Below are positions 1-8,190 of a stretch of 47,141 nt of DNA, in pieces. A program made the position numbers and the translations under genes. The notes under the pieces were generated by a model. The model was given only the letters and a program-made list of their open reading frames with translations, did no database searches and was not told the origin of the DNA. The number at the start of each line of letters is the position of its first letter. Position 1 is the stretch's first letter. This DNA comes from Thermoleophilia bacterium (GTDB taxonomy: Bacteria > Actinomycetota > Thermoleophilia > Gaiellales > SKUG01). Location of the stretch: contig JAOPYQ010000012.1 in assembly GCA_025964555.1 (NCBI GenBank), positions 1 through 47,141 of the forward strand. Reading direction: 5' to 3'.

Positions 1-570
1 CTCGTCGCGCGCCCGCGCAGCATGCGCGGCGGTCGGGCCGCGGGGGCGGGAGGCGGTCCGCCGGGTGGGCCGCAGGTGCCGCCGCCCGAACAGGGGGCGC
101 TCGAGATCGCGGCGCCATCCGGGCCGAAGTTCGCGCAGCTGTCGATGTGGGACGAGGTGCTGCTCGACTACGCGACCCAGGGGCTGTCGGTGCGTGCGCA
201 CCCGGTCGAGCTGCTGCGCCCGATGCTCGGGTCGGGGGTGGTGACCGCAGCGCAGGCGCTCGACGACATCCCGCACGGGCGCACCATCGACATCGTGGGA
301 GCGATCACCGCGCGCCAGAAGCCGGGCACCGCCAAGGGCGTCGTGTTCCTGCTGCTCGAGGACGAGACCGGCGCGCTCAACGTCATCGTGGGGCCGGAGC
401 TGTACAAGGCAGAGCGCACGACGATCCGCGGCGAACCGATCCTGCGCATCCGGGGTCGGATCGAGCGCCACGACCGCGTGGTCAACCTCGTCGCGCGCGA
501 GGTCTACCGCCTGCCGCGCGACCTGCGCGGCCGCTCGCCGCGCCGGATGCGTTCCAAGTCCTGGAGCTGA
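1..570 (+). CDS. dnaE2: Error-prone DNA polymerase DnaE2, C-terminal end (partial)
   Basis: The reading frame is open from the first base, so this is the 3' end of a longer gene. The visible 189 residues include an OB-fold stretch (GVVFLLLEDETGALNVIVGPEL, then LRIRGRIERHD and VVNLVAREV), which is the typical C-terminal nucleic-acid binding part of DnaE2/ImuC polymerases. It ends with a basic SPRRMRSKSW tail. DnaE2 works with ImuA/ImuB in SOS-linked translesion synthesis in actinobacteria; the partners would lie outside the window. A replicative DnaE is the main alternative, but the short OB-fold ending close to the stop favours DnaE2. Confidence 0.8.
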   Translation, partial: LVARPRSMRGGRAAGAGGGPPGGPQVPPPEQGALEIAAPSGPKFAQLSMWDEVLLDYATQGLSVRAHPVELLRPMLGSGVVTAAQALDDIPHGRTIDIVGAITARQKPGTAKGVVFLLLEDETGALNVIVGPELYKAERTTIRGEPILRIRGRIERHDRVVNLVAREVYRLPRDLRGRSPRRMRSKSWS

Positions 571-621
571 GGCGCGGGGCCCAGGCGCGGGGCGGGCACG
601 ATCGCGCGCGGGGCGGAGCGG

Positions 622-635
622 TGCACGATCGTGCA
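622..635. repeat. 14-bp perfect palindrome downstream of dnaE2
   Basis: TGCACGATCGTGCA is a perfect palindrome about 50 bases after the dnaE2 stop, in a stretch rich in GTGCA/TGCAC words. It could be an operator for the downstream peptide gene or part of a weak terminator. No T-tract follows it. Confidence 0.4.
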
Positions 636-831
636 TGTGCAAGCGTCGAACGTGCACACGTCGTCGAGATTGTGGAGATTTTTCAGCCGACTGCACGCAG
701 GGATGCGATCTTGACGCGAAACTGACGAAAGGACACGTTCGTGGCCGGAAATCTTCTTGCATTGCGTCCTGCGAACCTGAAATAGTTCGCTCGTCGCCAC
801 CGGAGGGGTGAGCGACAGGAGGAGCAAGACC

Positions 832-1059
832 ATGAACATCGCACCGCTTCGCAATCAGAATCCCGGAATCGTGCCGCCCTGGCTGCAGGTTCCGAACCGT
901 AATCCCGGCATCGTGCCGCCGTGGCTGCAGGGGCGCCCGGTCGGACCGACGATCCCCGTCGACGACGACACGCCGCGCATCCTGCGCGCCACACGCACCG
1001 TCTATCAGCCGCTGCCGATCACGACGGACCCCGACGTCCCTCGCATCTGGCTCGGCTGA
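832..1059 (+). CDS. 75-aa repeat peptide (NPGIVPPWLQ twice)
   Basis: I chose this ATG because AGGAGG lies 9 bases upstream (817-822). The product is a small Pro/Trp-rich peptide of unknown function. Residues 9-18 and 22-31 are two copies of NPGIVPPWLQ, followed by a Pro-rich acidic segment and the end DVPRIWLG. There is no signal peptide and no membrane segment. Its N-terminus (MNIAPL) resembles that of three other proteins in the window (MQLAPI, MQLTPL, MQLSAI). A strong hairpin follows, so it looks like a free-standing, well-translated transcription unit. No enzyme nearby suggests peptide modification. The strong ribosome site and internal repeat make it likely to be real. Confidence 0.65.
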   Translation: MNIAPLRNQNPGIVPPWLQVPNRNPGIVPPWLQGRPVGPTIPVDDDTPRILRATRTVYQPLPITTDPDVPRIWLG

Positions 1060-1134
1060 CGCATTCACGATCACCCCACCGCCTCGAGCGCAACCAGTGG
1101 GACGGGACCCCCACGCACTCGACGGCGATGCACC

Positions 1135-1165
1135 GACGGACCGGCACATTCTGTGCCGGTCCGTC
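1135..1165 (+). terminator. Strong hairpin terminator
   Basis: A perfect 14-bp stem (GACGGACCGGCACA with its complement) encloses a 3-base loop, about 75 bases after the repeat-peptide stop. Only a weak pyrimidine run (ACTCTTCC) follows, as is common for terminators in high-GC actinobacteria. Confidence 0.7.
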
Positions 1166-1261
1166 ACTCTTCCGGCGGCAGTCTGCGGCGCACCGTGCCC
1201 CCACGGCGCACCGGGCCCACACGCGCCCCGGGCCCGCACGGCAACCCATAGGATCTGCGGC

Positions 1262-1990
1262 GTGCGACGCCCCGCCCTTCCGCTGCTGGTCCTGATCGTC
1301 GCGTGCATGATGCTCGCGCCCGCGGGCGCGCTCGCGCACGAGCTGCTCGTCGCACCGGTCGGGAGCGCGGAGATCGACGCCGGGCTCGCCGACCCCGCGC
1401 GCCTCGTCCACGCGACGCTCGACCAGCCCGGTGACACGCTGGTCGTGACGGTGACGTCGACCGGCACGCCGCTCGAGCTGCTGCTGCTCGTCCCCGACCG
1501 AACGCCCGAGCGCGCGTTCCGTGGCGACGACCTCCCACGGATCGATCTGGCTCCCGCGAACACACCCGGCGAAGCGCAGTCGAGCGGCGGCACCGAAGCG
1601 GTCGACGAAGCTACCGCGGTCGACTACCGCGTCATCGACGCGGCGACGATCGCCCCGCGCGACGGCACGAAGCTGACGATCACCGTGCGCCGCGGCGACC
1701 AGCCCGCGCGCGTCGCGCTGCGCGTCGGCGCGCCGACGTCGTTCGAGGCGGCGGACTTCGAGCGCACCCCTCGAACGATCGTGCAGCTGCGCGGCTGGGC
1801 CGAGACCCCCGCGCCGAGCGCGAAGCTCGACCGCACGCCCGCGAAGACCGCCTCGCGCCCCGTGGTCGCGATCTTCGGCGCCGGGGTTGCGCTGCTCGGC
1901 GTGCTCATCGCGGTGTGGTGGGTGTACTCGGGTCGGCGCCGCTCGCGTGAACGTGGTGTCGAGCGCGCCGCCGAAGAACGCGGATCCTGA
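1262..1990 (+). CDS. Single-pass (type I) membrane protein, unknown function
   Basis: The frame stays open upstream, but a GTG at this position directly precedes a clear signal peptide (VRRPALPLLVLIVACMMLAPAGALAHE, cleavage probably after ALA). That gives 242 residues: a cleaved leader, an extracytoplasmic region of about 180 residues with beta-rich segments (LVVTVTSTGTPLELLLLV, GTKLTITVRRGDQPARVALRVG), one membrane helix near the C-terminus (VVAIFGAGVALLGVLIAVWWVY) and a short basic cytoplasmic tail. The architecture suggests a surface sensor or adhesion protein. I do not recognise a family. Confidence 0.7.
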   Translation: MRRPALPLLVLIVACMMLAPAGALAHELLVAPVGSAEIDAGLADPARLVHATLDQPGDTLVVTVTSTGTPLELLLLVPDRTPERAFRGDDLPRIDLAPANTPGEAQSSGGTEAVDEATAVDYRVIDAATIAPRDGTKLTITVRRGDQPARVALRVGAPTSFEAADFERTPRTIVQLRGWAETPAPSAKLDRTPAKTASRPVVAIFGAGVALLGVLIAVWWVYSGRRRSRERGVERAAEERGS

Positions 1991-2117
1991 CGACGTACTT
2001 CCGCTCGCCAGCCAGGACGCCGATGTGGGCTTGTGTGCCAGATCGGATATGACTGCCTGGCGGACCTCATGCCGGAGGTCCGTGCACTGGAGACTTCGAG
2101 CGGGTACGGTGTGGTGC

Positions 2118-2831
2118 ATGACTTCTGGTGACGTCCGAGACGAGCTCGCGCACCTGCGCGACGAGGCAGCAATCCTGTTCGAGGCATACCTCGCCCGCCC
2201 CGTGCTGCGTGGCATCTCACACCTCGTGGGCTTCTTCGCCGCGATCGGCGCGGGCCTCATGCTCGTGCTGCAGGCCGGCGCGGCACTCCAGGTCGTCGCC
2301 TCGGTCGTGTACGGCGCAGGGCTCGCGCTCGCGCTCGGCACCAGCGCGCTGTATCACCGCATCAAGTGGCGCCCCACGGCGTACCGGCGCATCCGCAAGC
2401 TCGACCACTCGATGATCTACGTGCTCATCGCATCGTCATGCACGCCGATCGCGCTCATCGCCACCGACGGCACCTGGCGCATCACCGTGCTCGTCGGCAT
2501 CTGGACGCTTGCCGCCGCCGGTATCACCATGCGCTGGTTCGTCGAGAACCAGCCACGCTGGCTTCTGGTCGCGACCTACATCGGCATGGGCTGGTCGGGT
2601 CTGACGCTGTTCCCGGCACTGCACCGCATGTCCGACGCGGCATTCGCGCTCGCGCTCGTCGCCGGCGTGCTCTACACCATCGGGGGCCTCGTGTACCTCA
2701 CCCAGCGCCCGAATCCGCTCCCGCGCTGGTTCGGCTTCCACGAGGTGTTCCACGCACTCGTCGTGGCAGGTGCGACGTGCCACTTCCTCGCCGTGTGGCC
2801 GCTCGTCACGGGTCCGCTGCCCGGGAGCTGA
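2118..2831 (+). CDS. Hemolysin III / TrhA (PAQR-type) membrane protein
   Basis: A 237-residue protein with about seven membrane helices. It carries the family marks: a Ser-x3-His motif in SALYHRIKW, LDHSMIYVLIASSCTPI, and a late HEVFHALV with paired His residues. In PAQR/hemolysin III proteins these His and Ser/Asp residues are thought to bind a metal and support a hydrolase-like site. Bacterial members (TrhA/YqfA) affect membrane energetics, and direct hemolysis is not generally shown. The start is an ATG; the longer upstream open frame is not membrane-like. It converges with the cytochrome c gene, leaving only about 10 bases between stops. Confidence 0.85.
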   Translation: MTSGDVRDELAHLRDEAAILFEAYLARPVLRGISHLVGFFAAIGAGLMLVLQAGAALQVVASVVYGAGLALALGTSALYHRIKWRPTAYRRIRKLDHSMIYVLIASSCTPIALIATDGTWRITVLVGIWTLAAAGITMRWFVENQPRWLLVATYIGMGWSGLTLFPALHRMSDAAFALALVAGVLYTIGGLVYLTQRPNPLPRWFGFHEVFHALVVAGATCHFLAVWPLVTGPLPGS

Positions 2832-2841
2832 CCGAGCTGGG

Positions 2842-3456
2842 CTACTTCGCCGAGGCTGCGCCAGCGACGTACTCGGCGACGTTCGTGGCGTCCTCGCCCT
2901 CGAGCAGCATCGGGGGCATGCCGCCACCGCCCTTGATGATCTGCTGCTCGATCGCGGCAGCGTCCATCTCGGTCTCGTCCAGGTTGGGGCCGACCGCGCC
3001 GGACGTCTCCGCATCCGACAGCGTGTGGCAGCCGCCACAGGTCTCGGCGAACAACGAGCGAGCCTCGGGGTCGAGCTTCACCGGTGTCGTGGCAGCCTCG
3101 TCGCCGCCAGCAGCCGTGTCGCCGCCGTCCGCCTCGTCGCCACCAGCGTCCTCGGTCGACTCGCTCGTGTCACCCTCGGCCTTCTCGGAGCCGGTGTCGT
3201 CCGCCTTGTCCTCGTCCTCGGCGTCCGCAGCGACGACCTTCGTCTTCTGACCGGCGCACTCCACGAGCGTGATCTCGTCGAGGCGATCGTCGGTCGACTT
3301 CGCGGTCGGCGTGCCCGATTCTTCCTCGGCGACTTCCTCGCGCTGGCGGTCGCAGGCCTCGGCCAGGCGCGCGTCGGAATCCTGTGGGCCGCCCATGCAG
3401 CCGGCCGAGAACAGCGCGACCGTCAGCAGGACGAGGAACAGGGCGGGAATTCGCAT
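2842..3456 (-). CDS. Lipoprotein c-type cytochrome
   Basis: The 204-residue product starts MRIPALFLVLLTVALFSAGC, a lipoprotein signal with the lipobox Cys at residue 20, so the protein should be anchored outside the membrane. A long acidic Asp/Glu/Ala/Gly-rich linker (about 30-125) leads to a single cytochrome c domain with CGGCH (Cys140, Cys143, His144). The probable axial Met lies in GGGGMPPM near residue 180. It would carry electrons at the outer face of the membrane. The Met chosen is the one immediately before the hydrophobic leader. Its promoter region is shared with the divergent pdxH. Confidence 0.85.
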   Translation of the reverse strand: MRIPALFLVLLTVALFSAGCMGGPQDSDARLAEACDRQREEVAEEESGTPTAKSTDDRLDEITLVECAGQKTKVVAADAEDEDKADDTGSEKAEGDTSESTEDAGGDEADGGDTAAGGDEAATTPVKLDPEARSLFAETCGGCHTLSDAETSGAVGPNLDETEMDAAAIEQQIIKGGGGMPPMLLEGEDATNVAEYVAGAASAK

Positions 3457-3592
3457 GCGGATGAAACCTTTCAGGATCGAGCCGGGCGCGGACGTTCCCA
3501 CGCGCGACGCGCCGCGAGCATACACGCGCGCGCGGCGCGATCACAGCCCCGAGCGCGCTATCGCACGCCCGCTGCGCGGTACCATTCGATCC

Positions 3593-4345
3593 GTGCACGA
3601 CGACCTCTCCGGCATCAGGATCGATTACGCAGGCGCGGGCTTCTCCGCCGCCGACGCCGGCAGCGATCCGATGGCGCGTTTCGACGCCTGGTTCGAGGAG
3701 GCGAGCGAGCTGGCGACGGTCGTCGAACCGAACGCGATGGCACTCGCCACGAGCGCGCCCGACGGTACCCCGAGCGTGCGGATGGTCCTGCTCAAGGCCG
3801 TGGACGCGGCGGCTGCGAGCTTCGGCTGGCACACCAACCTCGAGAGCCGCAAGGCCACCGAGTGCCTGCGCACGGGCACGGCAGCGCTCTGCTGGTGGTG
3901 GCCGGGCGCCCCGGGCTCCGACAATCCCGGCCGCCAGGTACGCGCCGTCGGGCGCGTCGAGCGGCTCGACCGCGACGCGTCGCGCGCCTACTTCGAGCGC
4001 CGACCGATCGAGGCACGCGTCAGTGCAGTCGCCTCGCACCAGTCGCGAGCGGTGCAGGATCGGGCGACGATCGATGCGCGCGCCGCGGCGATCGACCCCT
4101 CCTCGGTCGAGCTTCCCGCCTCGTGGGGTGGCCTGCGCCTCGTCGCCGACGAGCTCGAGTTCTGGCAGGGGCGCACCGCTCGCCTGCACGATCGCATCAC
4201 CTTCCTGCGCCTGGACGAGCACGACGCCGTGCTGTCGCGCCCTGCCGCCGACGCCGCGGGCGGCGATGACGCACTGCTGACCGCCGGCACGATCGTCACC
4301 GATCCACACGGCACGCGCTGGCTGCGTGCACGCCTCGAGCCCTGA
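3593..4345 (+). CDS. pdxH: Pyridoxamine 5'-phosphate oxidase
   Basis: This flavoprotein oxidises pyridoxine/pyridoxamine phosphate to pyridoxal phosphate, the last step of vitamin B6 salvage. The family signature near the C-terminus is present (ELEFWQGRTARLHDR), as are the N-terminal substrate/FMN segments (AMALATSAPDGTPSVRMVLLK and FGWHTNLESRKA). Length is 250 residues with a GTG start; the usual size is about 215-230, the excess being a Gly/Ala-rich insert near the C-terminus (PAADAAGGDDALL). It is transcribed away from the cytochrome c gene, with about 135 bases between the two starts. Confidence 0.9.
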   Translation: MHDDLSGIRIDYAGAGFSAADAGSDPMARFDAWFEEASELATVVEPNAMALATSAPDGTPSVRMVLLKAVDAAAASFGWHTNLESRKATECLRTGTAALCWWWPGAPGSDNPGRQVRAVGRVERLDRDASRAYFERRPIEARVSAVASHQSRAVQDRATIDARAAAIDPSSVELPASWGGLRLVADELEFWQGRTARLHDRITFLRLDEHDAVLSRPAADAAGGDDALLTAGTIVTDPHGTRWLRARLEP

Positions 4346-4415
4346 CCCGCCTGCCGACGACCGACGACTCAAGTGCGGCAACGCGTCGGGACGCGACCCG
4401 TGTCACGACGGAGCC

Positions 4416-4527
4416 CGTCGAACCTGCGTGTGACGTGGGTTCGCGAGGTCGCATCGCCGCAGGTCTTTCCGTGCCTCGACGCGACTCGTCGAACCTTCGT
4501 GTGACGCCGGTTCGCGAGGTTGCATCG
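4416..4527. repeat. Two direct REP-like units between convergent genes
   Basis: Two copies of a roughly 41-bp unit (4416-4456 and 4487-4527) differ at only 4-5 positions, with a 71-bp period. Each unit holds an imperfect palindrome, CGAACC and GGTTCG about 13 bases apart. The position between the pdxH and lysR stops is typical of REP elements and shared terminators. Confidence 0.6.
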
Positions 4528-4568
4528 CTCCAGCGGCTCGTGTCGACCGCGCGCACCCCGCGCTCGGA

Positions 4569-5498
4569 TCAGGCGCGCGCGCCGGAGCCGACGACCGCGT
4601 GGATGCGCTCGAACGCCGCAGCGACGGCGGGGGAGCGGCGCGAGCCGGCGTTCCACGCGAGCCACAGCTCCGATGTCAGTGGCACGCGCGGATCGACGAG
4701 CCGCACGAGGCGACCCGTCGCGAGCTGCTCCTCGCACACGTGGCGTGGGAGCACGGTGATGCCGAGGCCGCGTTCGGCGAGCGCCGCGAGCGTCGGCAGG
4801 CTGTCGGCCACCACCGAGGCGAGCACGTCGGGCTCCACGTCGAACACCTGCTGCCAGTACGCGCGGATGAGCGGCAGCTCCTCGGCGTAGGCGAGCAGCG
4901 GCACGTGCTCGAGCTGCTTCGCGGCGCGCTTGCCACCGCGTCCGAGGTTGCCGAGCTCCGCCGCGACGTCGGGCGCACCGACGAGCACGAACTCCTCCCG
5001 AGCGAGTGGCTCGACCGTCACGCCCTTGCGATCGAGCGGGGAGGTGAGCACCGCCAGGTCCAGCTCGCGCGCATCGATCGCGGCGATCACCTGTGCGTCG
5101 TCGCCGACCGTCACGCGCATCCGCACGCCCGACACGATGAGCGGCGCCAGCGCCGGCAGCACCCGCCCCGTGATGAACTCCGACGGTCCGCCCAGATACA
5201 CCGACGCGCCGCGCAGCGGCTCGTCCTCACCGGTCGACATGCGCCCGAGCCACTGGCCCCACGCCTCCTCGACCGCGTCGAGGTGCGAGCCGACCTGCTC
5301 GGCGAGCTCCCGGCCTGCCGGCGTCGGTTCCACGCCGCGCGGCAGGCGCCGGAACAGGCGCCGCCCCGTCACGGCCTCGAGCGCCTGCAGCTGCTGCGTC
5401 ACCGCGGGCTGCGACATGTGCAGCTGGCGCGCCGCCTCGGTCACCGACCCCGAGCGATGGATCGCCAAGAACGCGCGAAGTCGATCGATGTCACCCAT
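4569..5498 (-). CDS. LysR-family transcriptional regulator
   Basis: 309 residues, normal for the family. An N-terminal winged helix-turn-helix (LRAFLAIHRSGSVTEAARQLHMSQPAVTQQLQALE, about 6-40) is followed by a type 2 periplasmic-binding-protein-like effector domain (about 90-300, with DLAVLTSPLDRKG and AERGLGITVLPRHV). The gene starts about 20 bases after the uvrD2 stop on the same strand, so the two may be co-transcribed. Target and inducer cannot be read from the sequence. Confidence 0.88.
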   Translation of the reverse strand: MGDIDRLRAFLAIHRSGSVTEAARQLHMSQPAVTQQLQALEAVTGRRLFRRLPRGVEPTPAGRELAEQVGSHLDAVEEAWGQWLGRMSTGEDEPLRGASVYLGGPSEFITGRVLPALAPLIVSGVRMRVTVGDDAQVIAAIDARELDLAVLTSPLDRKGVTVEPLAREEFVLVGAPDVAAELGNLGRGGKRAAKQLEHVPLLAYAEELPLIRAYWQQVFDVEPDVLASVVADSLPTLAALAERGLGITVLPRHVCEEQLATGRLVRLVDPRVPLTSELWLAWNAGSRRSPAVAAAFERIHAVVGSGARA

Positions 5499-5517
5499 CA
5501 GGCGCGGTTCCGTTCCA

Positions 5518-7527
5518 TCAGTCGTCCTGTCCCGAGCGCACCACGTCGAGCACTGCGTCGCCGTACCGCTCGAGCTTCGCGGGTCCCACGCCGGAGACCT
5601 CCGCCAGCGCGCCGATGCTCGCCGGCCGCGCCTGGGCGATCGCCACGAGCGTCTTGTTGTCGAACACGACGTACGCGGGCTTGCCGATGCGTCGCGACTC
5701 CTCGCCGCGCCACGCCTGCAGCGCGGTCACCAGCGGGTCATCAGGATCGAGCACGACCTTCGCGCCACCGCTGCCGGAGCCCGAGCTCGCACCGCGCGGC
5801 GCGGCGACCTGGATGCCCAGCTCCCCGAGGAAGCTGCTGCCGGCGCCCGCATCCGCCGCACGCGACAGGTACAGGTGCCGCTTCGCGCGCGTGATCCCGA
5901 CGTACAGCAGGCGGCGTTCATCGTCCACGTCAGCCGCGCTCGTGCGGCTCTTGAACGGCAGCTCCTTGACGTTGAGTCGCGGCAGGAACACCGCCGCCCA
6001 CTCGAGCCCCTTCGCGCGATGCAGCGTCAGTAGCTGCACGCCGCCATCGGTGGGCCGCACGTCGTAGCGGGAGCGCACCGCGTCCACGAACGTGCCGAGG
6101 TCCTCGAACTGCTCGGTCGCGGCGAGCCGCACGAGCAGCCCCAGGTCCTCCTGCAGCGTCTGTGCCTCGTCGCTGCCCTTGACCTTGCCGTCGGGGCGCC
6201 ACCCGAGCCGCTCGGCGAACTCGCGCACCGACGTCTCGACCCGCGGATCGATGCGACGCTGTTCGAGTCCGCGCAGCAGTCCGCGCGCACCGGGACGATC
6301 CAGGAACGCACCCGACGTCACCACGAACGGCACGCCGGCGGCTGACATCGCGGCCTCGAATTCGGGCGACCGTGCGTTGATGCGATACAGCACCGCGATC
6401 TCGGTCCACGGGACGTCGAGCTCGTCGTGCAGGCGGCGGCACTCGGTTGCCACCCACGCCGCCTCGTCCGACTTGGTCGCGTGGGCAATCACCGTCGGCT
6501 CGGGCGCCGCGGCATCGACGAGGTCGGGCGCCGCGACGAGGTGCTTCTCGCGGCCCCCGAGCGTCGGCACCAGCCGGTTCGCGAGCTCGAGCACGGGCGG
6601 ATTGGAGCGGTAGTTCTCCTCGAGCGTGACGATCTTCGCGCCGGGGAAGCGGTCAGGGAATTCGAGCAGCCACGATGGCGACGCGCCGGTGAACGCGTAG
6701 ATGGTCTGGTAGTCGTCGCCGACCACGCACACGTCACCGTCGGGACCGGTCCAGTGGTCGAGCAGCGCCTGCTGGAGGGGATTGACGTCCTGGTACTCGT
6801 CGACCGTGAGCGCACGAAACCGCGTTCGCAGCCGCTGCGCTGCTTCGGGATGTTCGTCGAGCAGGTCGGCGAGCTTCGACAGCAGGTCCTCGAAGTCCCA
6901 TGCGCCGAGACGCGCCTTGGTCGCCTCGTACTCGGCGAACACGTCCTGCATCCGCGACGGGTCACGCAGCGGCTGCTCGTGCCCGGTGCGCTCGAGCTCG
7001 TCGAGGTAGTGCTCGGGCGTGACGCGACGATTCTTCGCCCACTCGATCTCCTGCGCCAGCTCCCGGCGCGGACGGAAGCAGTCCGGCGCTGGCAGCCGAC
7101 GCGCCAGCGTGTCGAGGATCGCGCCCTTCTGCGGCATGAGCTCCGGCATGGGCGATCCCACGAACGGTTGCCACAGCACCGACAACATCCAGCGCGCAGC
7201 GCCATGGAACGTGCGCGCTTCCACGCCGTGCACGCCCAGCGCCGACAGGCGCTCGCGCAGCTCGCCGGCCGCCTTGTCCGTGAACGTCACGGCGAGCAGC
7301 TCACGCGCCTCGAACGCGCCGCTCGCCACCTGGTAGGCGATGCGGTGCGTGACGGTCGTCGTCTTGCCCGTTCCCGCACCAGCCAGGATCGCGACGGGGC
7401 CGCGCACCTGGCTGGCCGCCTCCCGCTGCGCGGGGTTGAGCCGCGCGAGGATCGTGTCGGGGGCGAGTGGGCCGGTGCCGGTGGTCACGTGCGAATCCAT
7501 CGGGGAGGGAGCATCAAGGGTCTTCAT
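5518..7527 (-). CDS. uvrD2: UvrD/Rep-family DNA helicase with HRDC domain (UvrD2-like)
   Basis: A superfamily 1A 3'-5' DNA helicase for repair. Walker A is AGAGTGKT (about residues 49-56), following LNPAQREAA, which is the Q-motif region. Other motifs present are VDEYQDVNPLQ (motif II), VVGDDYQTIYAFTGA (III), LEENYRSN (IV), LTLHRAKGLEWAAVFLPRL (V) and RRLLYVGITRAKRHL (VI). The last 75 residues (SRRIGKPAYVVFDN to the end) form an HRDC domain, which in this family is the hallmark of mycobacterial UvrD2. I start it at MKTLDAPSPM; the frame runs further upstream but overlaps the divergent neighbouring gene. MDSHVTT, nine codons on, is the alternative start. Length is 669 residues. Confidence 0.88.
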   Translation of the reverse strand: MKTLDAPSPMDSHVTTGTGPLAPDTILARLNPAQREAASQVRGPVAILAGAGTGKTTTVTHRIAYQVASGAFEARELLAVTFTDKAAGELRERLSALGVHGVEARTFHGAARWMLSVLWQPFVGSPMPELMPQKGAILDTLARRLPAPDCFRPRRELAQEIEWAKNRRVTPEHYLDELERTGHEQPLRDPSRMQDVFAEYEATKARLGAWDFEDLLSKLADLLDEHPEAAQRLRTRFRALTVDEYQDVNPLQQALLDHWTGPDGDVCVVGDDYQTIYAFTGASPSWLLEFPDRFPGAKIVTLEENYRSNPPVLELANRLVPTLGGREKHLVAAPDLVDAAAPEPTVIAHATKSDEAAWVATECRRLHDELDVPWTEIAVLYRINARSPEFEAAMSAAGVPFVVTSGAFLDRPGARGLLRGLEQRRIDPRVETSVREFAERLGWRPDGKVKGSDEAQTLQEDLGLLVRLAATEQFEDLGTFVDAVRSRYDVRPTDGGVQLLTLHRAKGLEWAAVFLPRLNVKELPFKSRTSAADVDDERRLLYVGITRAKRHLYLSRAADAGAGSSFLGELGIQVAAPRGASSGSGSGGAKVVLDPDDPLVTALQAWRGEESRRIGKPAYVVFDNKTLVAIAQARPASIGALAEVSGVGPAKLERYGDAVLDVVRSGQDD

Positions 7528-7578
7528 CGTACGCGCGAGTCTGACGCATGCGTCGGCCACGTCCGCGATCATGGTCCG

Positions 7579-8169
7579 ATGCAGCTTGCCCCGATCACCC
7601 AGCTCCCCGCCGTCAACCTCGTGGCCGCCCCGGCCAGGATCGGCGCTCCTGCGTCGTTCCGGGATCCCGCGAGCGCCGCCACGACGTCCGTCGCGCCCGC
7701 TCCGGCAGCCGCGTCGGCCTCGATCTCCGGCGCCGTCGACGGCGTCGCGCAGCTGCTCGCACCGCTCATCGACTTCCCGGGCATCGCCGCCGGGCAGGTG
7801 TTCGACATCGTCAAGGGCTCGAAGGTCGGGTTCCTGGGCGTGAAGGGCGAGGCCACGATCACCCGCTTCGACGACGAGGGCGCCTCCTTCGCGGTCAAGG
7901 CCGGCGCGTTCGGCGTCAAGGTCGACGTCGTAGTCGACGTGCAGCGCACCGGCCCGGAGACCGTGCGCATCAGCTCGCGCGGCACCGGCATCCCGAACAT
8001 GGACGCCGACGGAACGGTCGTCGTGAGCCGCACCAACTACGCCGAGTTCCTGCGCTCCGACGGCTCGGGCGAGCGCACGGTCATCCAGCACGATGGCACC
8101 GGCGGGATCGTCATCGACACGGTCGTGCCGACCTTCGGCAACGCGCACCTCGTGCTCGAGCGCCGCTAG
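7579..8169 (+). CDS. Hypothetical protein with MQLAPIT N-terminus
   Basis: A 196-residue protein of unknown function. It begins MQLAPITQLPAVN, followed by an Ala/Pro/Ser-rich linker to about residue 48, then a compact beta-rich domain (VFDIVKGSKVGFLGVKGEATITRFD, SFAVKAGAFGVKVDVVVDVQ, VRISSRGTG) reminiscent of lipid-binding or START-like barrels, although I cannot assign one. There is no signal peptide. The first six residues closely match the starts of the proteins at 38436 and 42772, which supports this start although no good ribosome site is visible. It is divergent from uvrD2, with about 50 bases between the starts. Confidence 0.7.
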   Translation: MQLAPITQLPAVNLVAAPARIGAPASFRDPASAATTSVAPAPAAASASISGAVDGVAQLLAPLIDFPGIAAGQVFDIVKGSKVGFLGVKGEATITRFDDEGASFAVKAGAFGVKVDVVVDVQRTGPETVRISSRGTGIPNMDADGTVVVSRTNYAEFLRSDGSGERTVIQHDGTGGIVIDTVVPTFGNAHLVLERR

Positions 8170-8190
8170 GACGGTCGAGGCACTGCCGGG

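Noticed and set aside
7528-8148. Upstream extension of the uvrD2 frame
   Set aside because: It is antisense to the MQLAPIT gene, and the helicase family starts shortly before LNPAQREAA.
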